From contig JBBRNO010000154.1 in assembly GCA_038230275.1 (NCBI GenBank), forward strand, positions 1 through 15,483: a DNA stretch of 15,483 bases, written 5' to 3'. Origin of the DNA: JANXXV01 sp038230275. GTDB taxonomy: Bacteria; Acidobacteriota; Terriglobia; Bryobacterales; Bryobacteraceae. Shown here in pieces: positions 6,915 to 14,275 of the stretch. Position 1 is the stretch's first letter, and each line of letters starts with the position of its first letter. The translations under genes and the position numbers were made by a program. A model generated the notes under the pieces. That model had not been told where the DNA came from and searched no databases. It worked only from the letters and a program-made list of their open reading frames with translations.

Positions 6915-7853
6915 TTACGCGAGAAAGGCAGCCCAGTTGAGCGGCGGGTTCGATGGAGGGGCGAGCGCCTTGGTGAGAGCCATCTCCGCCACGGCGTCCA
7001 CAATCCAGCGGAAATTGTCCGCTCCGACGGATTCGAGGCCTGCATCCGGGGCGGGGTTCATGAAATCGATGGCATACGGGATACCGTCTTCCACGGCGAA
7101 TTCCACCGTGTTCAGGTCGTAGCCCAGCGCGGTGCAGATGGTGAGGCAATCTGTGACCAGGCGCTGTTTCATGGCGGCGTTGGGCGGCGGATTCCCAGGC
7201 ACGTAACGCAAATGATGGGGCTGACGCGGATCGTAGCGCATGATGTGGACCTTATCGCGATTGATGCAATAGCAGCGGAAGTAATCGATGAAATTTACAC
7301 CACGCTGCAGGGTCATGCAGAGATCGCGGCTTTGATCGTAGGCGGCGAAAAACTCATCCGGATTATCCACTTTATAGACGTCCTTCCAGCCTCCGCCGTC
7401 GTGCGGCTTGAGGAACGCGGGAAAACCGACGTATTGGAAAATGGCGTCCCAATCCAGCGGATATTGCAGGTTGCGCATCGATTTGGCTGTGGTGCCCGGA
7501 GGGAAGTGTTTGTGCGGCAGCAGGACGGTGGGGGGGATAGCGATGCCGAGTTTCGAAGCGAGGGCGTAGTTGAAAAACTTGTCATCGGCGCTCCACCAGA
7601 ATGGATTGTTGATGACGGTGGTTCCGGTGAGGACGGCGTTTTTCAAATAGGCGCGGTAGAAGGGAATGTCGTGGGAGATGCGGTCGATGATCAATCGGTA
7701 GCCGCACGGGACGGCCACCTCCACTCCTCCGGTGAGCAGGCTTTCGGCACGGAGATCGGGGATGCCACGATTGGCGATCAGGGAGTTGATTCGATCCACC
7801 AGAGCGGGGGGGAAGGAATCCTCCATCCCGTATAGAATTCCAATCTTATTCAT
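6915..7853 (-). CDS. ATP-grasp ligase, RimK/D-Ala-D-Ala-ligase-like
   Basis: The protein has 312 residues and is cytosolic. MNKIGILYGMEDSFPPALVDRI opens as the N-terminal pre-ATP-grasp domain. DKFFNYALASKLGIAIPPT (91-109) is the usual lead into the ATP-grasp domain. PAFLKPHDGGGWKDVYKV (145-162) gives the nucleotide-binding lysine (K149) and the flexible glycine loop. FIDYFRCYCI (188-197) is the R-containing strand. VEFAVEDG (250-257) and AIDFMNPAPD (261-270) supply the Mg-binding E251, D263 and N266. The order is the normal one, unlike the second ATP-grasp gene of this operon. It would form an acyl phosphate and join it to an amine; the substrate is not predictable. GGAGG (minus strand, 7861-7865) gives it the best ribosome binding site in the operon. 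It starts 18 nt after the esterase gene. Confidence 0.88.
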   Translation of the reverse strand: MNKIGILYGMEDSFPPALVDRINSLIANRGIPDLRAESLLTGGVEVAVPCGYRLIIDRISHDIPFYRAYLKNAVLTGTTVINNPFWWSADDKFFNYALASKLGIAIPPTVLLPHKHFPPGTTAKSMRNLQYPLDWDAIFQYVGFPAFLKPHDGGGWKDVYKVDNPDEFFAAYDQSRDLCMTLQRGVNFIDYFRCYCINRDKVHIMRYDPRQPHHLRYVPGNPPPNAAMKQRLVTDCLTICTALGYDLNTVEFAVEDGIPYAIDFMNPAPDAGLESVGADNFRWIVDAVAEMALTKALAPPSNPPLNWAAFLA

Positions 7854-7860
7854 GGTTTTT

Positions 7861-7865
7861 CCTCC
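7861..7865 (-). promoter_or_regulatory. strong ribosome binding site of the ATP-grasp gene
   Basis: GGAGG on the minus strand lies seven bases before the ATG at 7853. The other operon genes have weak sites or rely on overlap, so this gene may be the best translated of the five. Confidence 0.7.
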
Positions 7866-7871
7866 AGTTCG

Positions 7872-8588
7872 TTATTCGAGAAAAAATTTGGCCGCCATGC
7901 TGTGCCACCAGGGCCAATCGTGACCGAAGCCCTGCCAGACGTCCAGCTTATGGGGGATGTGAAGGGTTCCCAGAGCGTGGGCCAGGCGCACGTTCTGATC
8001 GAAGAGCGGGTCGTGTTCTCCTACTGCGAGTACATAGTAATTGCGGCGCATCTGGCCTAGCAAATGGTCGTCCTGCATGTTGATGAGGTAATCGAGCGGG
8101 CTATGGAAGTAGGCGTCGATATTGTGGAAGCCTTCGAGGAAACGCTGCGGGATGTTGAAGGCGCCGCTCATGCTGACTGCGTAGGTGACCAGGCTGGGAT
8201 GGCGCAGGGCGAAGTTGATGGCGTGATAGCCGCCGAAGCTGCAGCCGGTGGTGGCAATCTGGGGCCAGGAGCTTTTGGTACGCAGGAACGGCACCACTTC
8301 CAGGGCGAGATAAGCGTCATAGGCGTTCTGGCGGTGGAGGCGGTCGGCCGGGTGCGCGTGCTTGTTGTACCAGCTTTCCAGGTCCACGCTATCGACGCAG
8401 CAGACCTGCAGTTCGCCACGGTCGATCTTCGGGCGGAGCGCTTCGATCATGCCGCGCTCTTCGTATTCAAAGAAGCGTCCGTAGGAAGTGGGGAAGACCA
8501 GGAGCGGAAAACCGGCGTGGCCGAAGAGTAGCAGTTCCATATCCCGTTGGAGCGAAGGGCTGTGCCACTTGAAATATTCGCGATGCAT
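7872..8588 (-). CDS. alpha/beta-hydrolase, putative esterase
   Basis: The protein has 238 residues from the ATG at 8588. An in-frame GTG at 8600 would add four residues; neither start has a clear Shine-Dalgarno sequence, and the shorter form begins MHREYFKWHSPSL, which I recall as a common opening of this esterase family. Ser117 lies in the nucleophile elbow GCSFGG, Asp193 in VGEHDP, and His223 in GFGHDW, giving a complete triad of the esterase D/putative-esterase type. There is no signal peptide, so it is cytosolic. It is the first gene of the operon that continues with three ligases and an aminopeptidase. A role in releasing an ester- or thioester-bound intermediate, or in removing a protecting group, is only an inference. 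Confidence 0.88.
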   Translation of the reverse strand: MHREYFKWHSPSLQRDMELLLFGHAGFPLLVFPTSYGRFFEYEERGMIEALRPKIDRGELQVCCVDSVDLESWYNKHAHPADRLHRQNAYDAYLALEVVPFLRTKSSWPQIATTGCSFGGYHAINFALRHPSLVTYAVSMSGAFNIPQRFLEGFHNIDAYFHSPLDYLINMQDDHLLGQMRRNYYVLAVGEHDPLFDQNVRLAHALGTLHIPHKLDVWQGFGHDWPWWHSMAAKFFLE

Positions 8589-8637
8589 GGGAGAATCCAC
8601 ATGGTAACCCAGTGATCAGGGGCCGGGGTGCTTGCAT

Positions 8638-8666
8638 ATAGTAGCTAACCTAAGAATCCATACGAA
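8638..8666 (-). promoter_or_regulatory. weak candidate promoter of the amidoligase operon
   Basis: On the minus strand, TTCGTA (8661-8666) and TACTAT (8638-8643) are 17 nt apart and lie about 50 nt before the esterase start. Each box matches the consensus only in part (3/6 and 4/6). The location is right but the evidence is thin. Confidence 0.22.
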
Positions 8667-8828
8667 CTACCTGCCAGCGCGCAAATGATGAACTTGCTCT
8701 GGGGCAAAGCCATCGCCACGGGCGCCCATGCCGGCTCGCTGTACCGCGTCATGCGCATGCTTGCCAGCATCAGCGTTTTTCAGAAACTTCCCGGGCAGCG
8801 TTTCGCCCTCACGCCTATGGGCCGCTAA
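8649..8828 (+). pseudogene. truncated O-methyltransferase relic (dimerisation domain)
   Basis: An open frame from 8649 to the TAA at 8826-8828 gives 47 residues from the ATG at 8685. The part ATGAHAGSLYRVMRMLASIS followed by VFQKLPGQRFALTPMGR strongly resembles the winged-helix dimerisation domain that precedes the SAM-binding domain of acetylserotonin/hydroxyindole-type O-methyltransferases. The segment before it, PASAQMMNLLWGK, looks like the first helix of the same domain, but the roughly 25-35 residues normally between them (the 'AAKLGIADLL' region) are missing. The whole catalytic domain after LTPMGR is also missing. I read this as a decayed gene with an internal deletion and a 3' truncation, lying head-on against the aminotransferase gene that ends at 8842. 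A functional 47-residue protein cannot be excluded. Confidence 0.6.
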
Positions 8829-8841
8829 TGACGTCCGCCAG

Positions 8842-9768
8842 TCAGCTCAATCGATCGAGATACTGCTTCACGAAATCGCAGCCCACTTCGGCGATGTAGG
8901 CGTCGGTCAGGCGCTTGGTGATCGGCCCGGGCGCGCGGCCGTCGCCGATCCCGGCGCCGTTGAAGGTGCGCACGCCGGCGATGCAGAGGCTGGTGGAAGT
9001 CAGGAACATCTCCTCGGCGTTTGCCGCGTCGAAGAGATCGATATCGCCTTCCACTACGGAAATGTCGAGCTTGCGCGCGAGATCGAACGTCATCTGGCGG
9101 CTGATGCCCGGAAGGACGTAACGCTCGCTGGGCGTATGGAGCTTGCCCTCGCGGACCACAAAGACGTTGCAGCCCATGCCCTCGGCCAGATTTCCGTTGG
9201 CGTCCAGCAGCAGTGCCCAGCCGTCGGGATCGTGCGCTTTCACCGACTGCTCGGCGACGATCATGTTCAGATAGTTGTGCGTCTTGGCCCGCGGGCTCAG
9301 CATGTCCGGCGCGATGCGGCGCTGCGCGGGCGTCCACACGTCAAGGCCATCGCGGAACTGGCGCGCGCGGGCCTTCAGCGGCAGGGGCGTGCATTCCACA
9401 ATGACGTTCGGACCGCTATGTTCCGGCACTTCATCCGCGATCGGATCCATACCGCGGCTGACGCGCTGGCCGATCCACCAATCGCCGGCCGCCGAGCGCA
9501 GATGTTCGTTGCGCTCTACGATCTGCTGCGACACGTCGATCAGCTCCTGCGGACTGATGCCGGGATCCAGACGCACATACCGCAGCGAGCGATAGAGGCG
9601 GTCAATGTGCTCCTTCAGCCGGAAGGCGCGGCCGTTAAAGGTGCGGGTCATGTCGAAGACGCCGTCGCCGTACTTCCAGCTCCGGTCGCGGAAAGAGATC
9701 AGCACTTCATTCTCGGGCATGAATTTGCCGTTGAACCAGGCAAGGCGGGCCTTGGTCGATTGCATCAT
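8842..9768 (-). CDS. class IV PLP-dependent aminotransferase (branched-chain/D-amino acid type)
   Basis: The protein has 308 residues and is cytosolic. YGDGVFDMTRTFNGRAFRLK followed by EHIDRL is the typical N-terminal motif of fold-type IV enzymes. PRAKTHNYLNMIVAEQ holds the lysine (about residue 162) that binds PLP. NLAEGMGCNVFVV contains the Glu (about 196) that contacts the pyridine nitrogen. YVLPGISRQM and TSTSLCIAGVRTF complete the family signature. The last loop differs from the GTAAEV sequence of classical IlvE, so branched-chain amino acids are not certain substrates; D-amino acid or aminodeoxychorismate-type activity is also possible. The start at 9768 follows AGGG by five bases; an in-frame GTG at 9774 would overlap that site. 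It lies 30 nt after the PQQ dehydrogenase gene and may be co-transcribed with it. Confidence 0.88.
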   Translation of the reverse strand: MMQSTKARLAWFNGKFMPENEVLISFRDRSWKYGDGVFDMTRTFNGRAFRLKEHIDRLYRSLRYVRLDPGISPQELIDVSQQIVERNEHLRSAAGDWWIGQRVSRGMDPIADEVPEHSGPNVIVECTPLPLKARARQFRDGLDVWTPAQRRIAPDMLSPRAKTHNYLNMIVAEQSVKAHDPDGWALLLDANGNLAEGMGCNVFVVREGKLHTPSERYVLPGISRQMTFDLARKLDISVVEGDIDLFDAANAEEMFLTSTSLCIAGVRTFNGAGIGDGRAPGPITKRLTDAYIAEVGCDFVKQYLDRLS

Positions 9769-9798
9769 GGGCACCCTGTTATTTTAGACGCACGTACT

Positions 9799-12063
9799 TT
9801 ATTTCCCTGGCAATGCGAACGCGACGTAGCCTTTCGGCCGGTCTGAGCCCACGGGCCGCGGGGTACGGCTGCTTACTGCGTGCCCACCGCCTGCGTTGAT
9901 ATTCGAAGACGCAGAAACCACCAGGTATTGCCGTCCGCCCACTTCATACATGGCCGGGATCCCTTCGGAACCCGCCGGCAGCGTGGCAGTCCATAAGACT
10001 TTGCCGGTGTCCTCATCCAGGGCGCGGATCTTGCCATCGCTGGCCGCGATGAAAATCAGCCCGGCCGATGTGACGATCATTCCGTGGTGTTCGGCCATGA
10101 AGGCGCCAGTATCGTGAGCACCTTCGGCTTCGGCTGCGGCATCCTGCCCCAAGGGAACCTTCCATTTGATGGTTCCGGCGTTCAGGTCATAGGCGACAAC
10201 CGATGACCAAGGCGGACCGATGACGTAGGGCTGATCGGGATAAAGACCCCAATTGGTGTAGTAACGAACGCGAGGGGTCTGCGTCCCTTGCGGATAAGCC
10301 GGCCCACCGAGCGGCGTATATTGAGCTGCGTTCCCTTGCCTGACGGTCAGCCCACCCGGCGCCCCCCCGGAGGCAACAACTGGACCGGTAGATACCATCT
10401 TCCTTGCCGGCGCTTCTTCGGCAGTACCAGCCGGCGGCTCCAGGCTGCCGAGATAGCCGTAGAGCTGTTTGACGGCGGCATTATTCAAATCCGCAAAAGC
10501 AGGCATTTCTCCGCGTCCCGAACGGACAAGGCTGCGGAACGCACCAAATGGGAGACGTTTGCCGATGGCGGCGAGCGGGGGTGGACCGGATCCGGAGCGC
10601 ACACCATTGACGCCGTGACACGTCTGACACCTGGCCTCATAGAGCGCTTTTGCGCTGGTATCCGTGGTGACCTTTCCAAGCGGGTCCTCGAGACTCAGTT
10701 TATAAACGGTGGGCCAATCCTGAGTATTTAAATACATCAGACCTTTGGAAGGATTCGCCGCGCCGCTGCCCCAATTCGATCCTCCGCGTGCGCCGGGGAG
10801 CGAAATCGTTTCCGTCATTCCCGGTGGAGTAAAAATCCCTTCGTTGCGCATGCTGGTAATTCGATCTTTCCATGCCGCGCGCTCCTCGGGGGTGAGGATA
10901 TACGGGTTCACATCGTCCGCCGTGATTTTCTGGCGCGCGAAGGGCGGTGGGGCTGTAGGGAACGGCTGCGTGGGCCACGACTGCTCGCCTGGCATCAGAC
11001 TTTTGGGAACGGGCCGCTCCTCAATAGGCCACAGGGGCTTGCCTGTCACGCGATCGAACACGTACAGGAATCCTTGCTTGCTGGACTCCGCCACAACGTC
11101 CACCGGTTTTCCGTCGTGCATCACGGTAAGCAATTGCGGCGCGGCGGTGGCGTCGTAGTCCCACAAATCGTGGTGGATCATTTGGAAGTGCCACAAACGC
11201 TTCCCGGTACGTGCATCCAGCGCCACCAGAGAATTCGCGAATAGATTTGACCCGATGCGGTCGGCGCCGTAGTAATCGTAGGTGGGAGATCCGGTGGGGA
11301 AGTAGGCGATTCCCCGCTTCGCGTCGAGCGTGATCTCGCCCCAGGTGTTCGTTCCACCGGTGTATTTCCACGCATCTTTAGGCCAGGTGTCATAACCGAA
11401 CTCGCCGGGATGCGGAACGGTATGAAAGCTCCAAACCATTTTGCCCGTGATCACGTTATAGGCGCGAATATCACCGGGCGGGGAAAGGTACGCTTCGCCG
11501 GGCGTTGACCCCAAGAGAATCAGATCCTCGAAGACGCGCCCGGGAGTGTCGGTTTGAATGCGATTGATGGTTTTTGGATCACGGCCCAGACCTTGCCGCA
11601 GGTCCACCAGCCCTTGCTTCCCGAACGTCAGAACCGATTTGCCGGTCCGGGCGTCGATCTCTTCCAGGTAGTCGTTGATAGCGAAGATCAGGCGCCTGTC
11701 TTTGCGGTTCCCGCTTTCCCAGTAAGCGATGCCGCGGGTGGTCAGGCCGGGAAGATTCTCATGGATCCAGATCTCCTTTCCGGTGGCTGCGTCCAAGGCT
11801 ACCAGCGAGCTGTTCTTCGCCAACACGTACATGACGTTATCGACCACGATGGGATTGAAAAGGTAGGCATGGCCATCTTCGGTGGGATAAACCCAGGCGA
11901 CCTGCAACTGGTTCACGTTCGACTTGTTGATCTGGTCCAGAGCGACGTAATGGGAAGAGTCTGGTCCTCCGCCATAATCGGCCCACTGCTTATGGTTCTG
12001 CTCGGCTGCCGCCAACAAGGTTGCGATTCCCATGGCGAGCGTGGCACGTGTGAGGTTATGCAT
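9799..12063 (-). CDS. exported PQQ-dependent dehydrogenase with inserted cytochrome c domain
   Basis: The protein has 754 residues with a signal peptide at about 1-20 (MHNLTRATLAMGIATLLAAA). Residues from about 25 to 460 are beta-propeller blades of the quinoprotein alcohol/glucose dehydrogenase type, with repeated W-motif pieces (LVALDAATGKEIW, LVALDARTGKRLW, IRALDEDTGKVLW) and HHDLWDYD (about 297-304), which carries the likely catalytic Asp. A cytochrome c domain follows at about 470-545, with CQTCH (Cys479, Cys482, His483) for covalent haem and GEMPAF giving the axial Met (about 520). Propeller blades then resume at about 575-754. Electrons should pass from PQQ to the built-in haem and on to periplasmic carriers. 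The substrate alcohol or sugar cannot be told. The ATG at 12063 has AAGGAA seven bases upstream; a GTG at 12084 is less likely. Confidence 0.92.
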   Translation of the reverse strand: MHNLTRATLAMGIATLLAAAEQNHKQWADYGGGPDSSHYVALDQINKSNVNQLQVAWVYPTEDGHAYLFNPIVVDNVMYVLAKNSSLVALDAATGKEIWIHENLPGLTTRGIAYWESGNRKDRRLIFAINDYLEEIDARTGKSVLTFGKQGLVDLRQGLGRDPKTINRIQTDTPGRVFEDLILLGSTPGEAYLSPPGDIRAYNVITGKMVWSFHTVPHPGEFGYDTWPKDAWKYTGGTNTWGEITLDAKRGIAYFPTGSPTYDYYGADRIGSNLFANSLVALDARTGKRLWHFQMIHHDLWDYDATAAPQLLTVMHDGKPVDVVAESSKQGFLYVFDRVTGKPLWPIEERPVPKSLMPGEQSWPTQPFPTAPPPFARQKITADDVNPYILTPEERAAWKDRITSMRNEGIFTPPGMTETISLPGARGGSNWGSGAANPSKGLMYLNTQDWPTVYKLSLEDPLGKVTTDTSAKALYEARCQTCHGVNGVRSGSGPPPLAAIGKRLPFGAFRSLVRSGRGEMPAFADLNNAAVKQLYGYLGSLEPPAGTAEEAPARKMVSTGPVVASGGAPGGLTVRQGNAAQYTPLGGPAYPQGTQTPRVRYYTNWGLYPDQPYVIGPPWSSVVAYDLNAGTIKWKVPLGQDAAAEAEGAHDTGAFMAEHHGMIVTSAGLIFIAASDGKIRALDEDTGKVLWTATLPAGSEGIPAMYEVGGRQYLVVSASSNINAGGGHAVSSRTPRPVGSDRPKGYVAFALPGK

Positions 12064-12070
12064 GAATGAT

Positions 12071-12076
12071 TTCCTT
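12071..12076 (-). promoter_or_regulatory. ribosome binding site choosing the PQQ dehydrogenase start
   Basis: AAGGAA on the minus strand lies seven bases before the ATG at 12063. It lies downstream of the alternative GTG at 12084 and therefore argues against that start. Confidence 0.55.
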
Positions 12077-12148
12077 GAGACCACCGTCGCTGTCGATCAT
12101 AGCCGATCTCGGGCTTGCGGGGTGTTGTTGCAAACGGGAGCGGACTGC

Positions 12149-12154
12149 TATCAT
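12149..12154 (+). promoter_or_regulatory. candidate extended -10 box, possibly for a leaderless transcript
   Basis: TGCTATCAT (12146-12154) fits an extended -10 (TGnTATnAT). A weak -35, TTGCAA (12128-12133), lies 15 nt upstream, or TTGTTG 18 nt upstream. The expected transcription start falls on or next to the ATG at 12161, and no Shine-Dalgarno sequence precedes that ATG. Confidence 0.3.
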
Positions 12155-12160
12155 CCGGAC

Positions 12161-12904
12161 ATGGTAAATCCGGCGTCCGCTCCGATCGTAACAACGGTGG
12201 GCGTCCGGCATAGTCTCCTGGTCCGTGTCACGCATTGGCTTACCGCGCTCTGCTTCCTGGCTTTGCTGGTTAGCGGGTTCGAACTCGTCATCTCACACCC
12301 GCGATTTTATTGGGGCGAGGACGGAAATTCGTTGACGCCATCGCTCTTCAGCATTCCCATTCCCGCCTCGCGCTCCTACGTGAAGACCGGCTACAACTTC
12401 GTTCTGCCGGACCAGAACGGCTGGAGCCGCTCGCTTCATTTCCAGACAGCTTGGATCGCGATTTTCACGGGTTTGCTCTACGCGGCGTTCAGCCTCCGGT
12501 CCGGGCACTTGCGGAAAGATTTGCTACCCGCCGCGGCGGATCTCTCAGGGGTTCGGCTCTCGGCAGCCATCGCGAACCATCTCCGCTTCAAACGGCCGGT
12601 TGAAAAGGAGGCGTGGTCCTATAACGTGCTCCAGCGGCTCGCCTACTTGTCCGTAATATTTGGTTTATTCCCATTAATGATCTGGACCGGCTTGGCCATG
12701 TCGCCTTCCATTACGGCAGCATTCCCATTTCTTGTGGATGGCGCCGGCGGTCAGCAGTCGGCGCGCACCATTCACTTCGTCGTGTCTCTGTCGCTGGTAC
12801 TTTTCGTCTTTATTCACGTCTTGATGGTCTTCCTGGCCGGATTTGGGAGCCGCGTGCGAACAATGATCACTGGCCGCGCTGATGCGCAGAAGGAGCAACA
12901 ATGA
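12161..12904 (+). CDS. cytochrome b561-like membrane subunit
   Basis: The protein has 247 residues. Four hydrophobic helices are visible at about 18-43, 92-112, 158-180 and 203-228. Histidines placed for two haem b groups occur at H25 (RVTHW), H93 (SLHFQ), H205 (TIHFV) and H219 (FIHVL). This is the pattern of bacterial cytochrome b561/DUF4405-type subunits that anchor periplasmic molybdoenzymes and link them to the quinone pool. The next gene, a sulfite-oxidase-family enzyme, overlaps by ATGA and is the natural partner. The frame stays open upstream to 12032, but that extension would reach into the divergent PQQ gene and adds no plausible protein, so the start before the first helix is preferred. 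Confidence 0.85.
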   Translation: MVNPASAPIVTTVGVRHSLLVRVTHWLTALCFLALLVSGFELVISHPRFYWGEDGNSLTPSLFSIPIPASRSYVKTGYNFVLPDQNGWSRSLHFQTAWIAIFTGLLYAAFSLRSGHLRKDLLPAAADLSGVRLSAAIANHLRFKRPVEKEAWSYNVLQRLAYLSVIFGLFPLMIWTGLAMSPSITAAFPFLVDGAGGQQSARTIHFVVSLSLVLFVFIHVLMVFLAGFGSRVRTMITGRADAQKEQQ

Positions 12905-13635
12905 GCAGCATTTCCCGCCGCAAACTGATTACGGCCGGCGTTGCAAGCGCCGCAGGTTTATCCGGTATTGCTTTGGCTGGCCGCGCCGCCAGCCGACACG
13001 GTTTGATTCCTCCCGATTCCGGCGGTTTCTATGGTTGCGGCCACACGTTGACCTATGCGGCTCAGCGTTTGCTGATCGGCAATTCCAATGCGCGCGAATT
13101 CACTCAAGGCCAGATCTCCAAAACGCCGCACCCGAAAGGGAAACCGCCGAAGGGGGACGAATTTCCCCGCCTGCAGGCCGGCGGATTCAAGGATTGGCGT
13201 CTCACAGTGGACGGTATGGTCAATCGGCCCGGTTCGTTTTCGATAAGTGAGCTCAAAGGCTACCCCAGTGGGAGCCAGATCACGCAGCTCATTTGTGAAG
13301 AAGGCTGGTCCTACATCGCGGAGTGGACCGGGGTGCCGCTGTCGCACATTCTAGAGCTGACGGGCGTCATGCCGCAGGCCAAATATGCCGTCTACTACTC
13401 GATGGACGGCGCGGCTGACGCCATCGACATGGAGGATGCGCGGCACTCGCAGACGCTCGTCAGCTATGGAATGAATGGCGGTGACGTCCCCGTTGGACAC
13501 GGCGGGCCGCTCCGGCTGCGTGTCCCGCGGCAACTCGGTTATAAGAGCCTGAAGTTCCTCAGCCGGGTGACCCTCACCGACACCCTTATAGGAGTGCCGC
13601 TGGATCGCGAATATTCCTGGTACGCGGGCATCTGA
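12901..13635 (+). CDS. Tat-exported sulfite-oxidase-family molybdopterin enzyme
   Basis: The protein has 244 residues. The twin-arginine signal SRRKLITAG and the hydrophobic run after it predict folded export with cofactor. Cys132 in QLICEEGWSYIAEWTGVPL is the expected molybdenum ligand of the sulfite oxidase/YedY (MsrP) family. GGPLRLRVPRQLGYKSLKFL (201-220) is the conserved C-terminal motif that binds the pterin and closes the site. There is no C-terminal dimerisation domain, so it is a catalytic-domain-only form like MsrP. The substrate could be a sulfoxide, sulfite or another small oxidised compound. AGGAG at 12891-12895 is five bases before the ATG, which overlaps the cytochrome b gene by 4 nt. 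This points to an electron-transfer pair of the MsrP/MsrQ type in function, though the membrane subunit is of a different family. Confidence 0.9.
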   Translation: MSSISRRKLITAGVASAAGLSGIALAGRAASRHGLIPPDSGGFYGCGHTLTYAAQRLLIGNSNAREFTQGQISKTPHPKGKPPKGDEFPRLQAGGFKDWRLTVDGMVNRPGSFSISELKGYPSGSQITQLICEEGWSYIAEWTGVPLSHILELTGVMPQAKYAVYYSMDGAADAIDMEDARHSQTLVSYGMNGGDVPVGHGGPLRLRVPRQLGYKSLKFLSRVTLTDTLIGVPLDREYSWYAGI

Positions 13636-13693
13636 GGCAGTTTCAGTGGATGTCGAGGATCTGGGGCGCGCCGGGTGGAACTGAGGTCAGCAC

Positions 13694-14122
13694 TTAGTAC
13701 ACATACGGCACCAAGGCCTTCGTCGCACGGGCGTAATCCGGATATTCGGGATAGCGTTCACGAAGCAACCGTTCCTCGGCGATGACGCGAGCGACAGCCA
13801 CTCCCGTGACGGCAACGCCGACCGCTAGCGCCAAATACGACCGATGCCCGGCGGCCGCGGCCCACACAAAGAGGAGCATCGCCGAATACATGGGATGCCG
13901 AACGAAGCGATAGGGACCGCGACGAAGGATTACATCGCCGCCTGGCGCGGCGGTGACACGGAACGTGCCTTTTGCGAAAGCGCTCCGTGCCCAGATGTTC
14001 AGGGCAACCGCAGCGACTTGAGCAGCAACAACGAGAGGTGAAGCAGAGAATAGGTTGCCGGATAGCCCCAGCACAGCGATCGCGAGGAAGATCAATACGA
14101 GCGGTAAGGCTGAAGTGAGCAT
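13694..14122 (-). CDS. isoprenylcysteine carboxyl methyltransferase-like membrane protein
   Basis: The protein has 142 residues. Hydrophobic segments lie at about 3-20, 28-46, 79-91 and 97-115. The motif GPYRFVRHPMYSA (69-81) and the C-terminal EERLLRERYPEYPDY followed by ARATKALVPYV are the SAM-binding signature of the ICMT/PEMT family. Bacterial members methylate unknown carboxyl, amine or thiol groups at the membrane; most are uncharacterised. It is shorter than eukaryotic ICMT but of normal size for bacterial homologues. GGAG lies nine bases before the ATG. It converges on the molybdoenzyme gene with a 58-nt gap in which I see no clear terminator. It is a single gene with no evident link to its neighbours. 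Confidence 0.85.
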   Translation of the reverse strand: MLTSALPLVLIFLAIAVLGLSGNLFSASPLVVAAQVAAVALNIWARSAFAKGTFRVTAAPGGDVILRRGPYRFVRHPMYSAMLLFVWAAAAGHRSYLALAVGVAVTGVAVARVIAEERLLRERYPEYPDYARATKALVPYVY

Positions 14123-14275
14123 CAGACTGGTCTCCAGTGATTCTGCTTTGCAAACGCTTCAGCCGACAGTTCCGGTTCGACTCCCGGTTTGCCTGCCTAG
14201 TATACGTCCCTCCACCTGCCGCCTCAAGGTAATGGGCGACAAATACGCGGTCCTCGATGTGGTACATTGACCGCC

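Noticed and set aside
6433..7835. Long plus-strand frames (229 and 207 codons) opposite the GCS2 and ATP-grasp genes
   Set aside because: They are shadows of well-conserved minus-strand genes and have no family signature of their own.
8728..9846. A 372-codon plus-strand open frame across the aminotransferase gene
   Set aside because: It is antisense to a clear class IV aminotransferase. The translated sequence is Ala/His/Val-rich without motifs.
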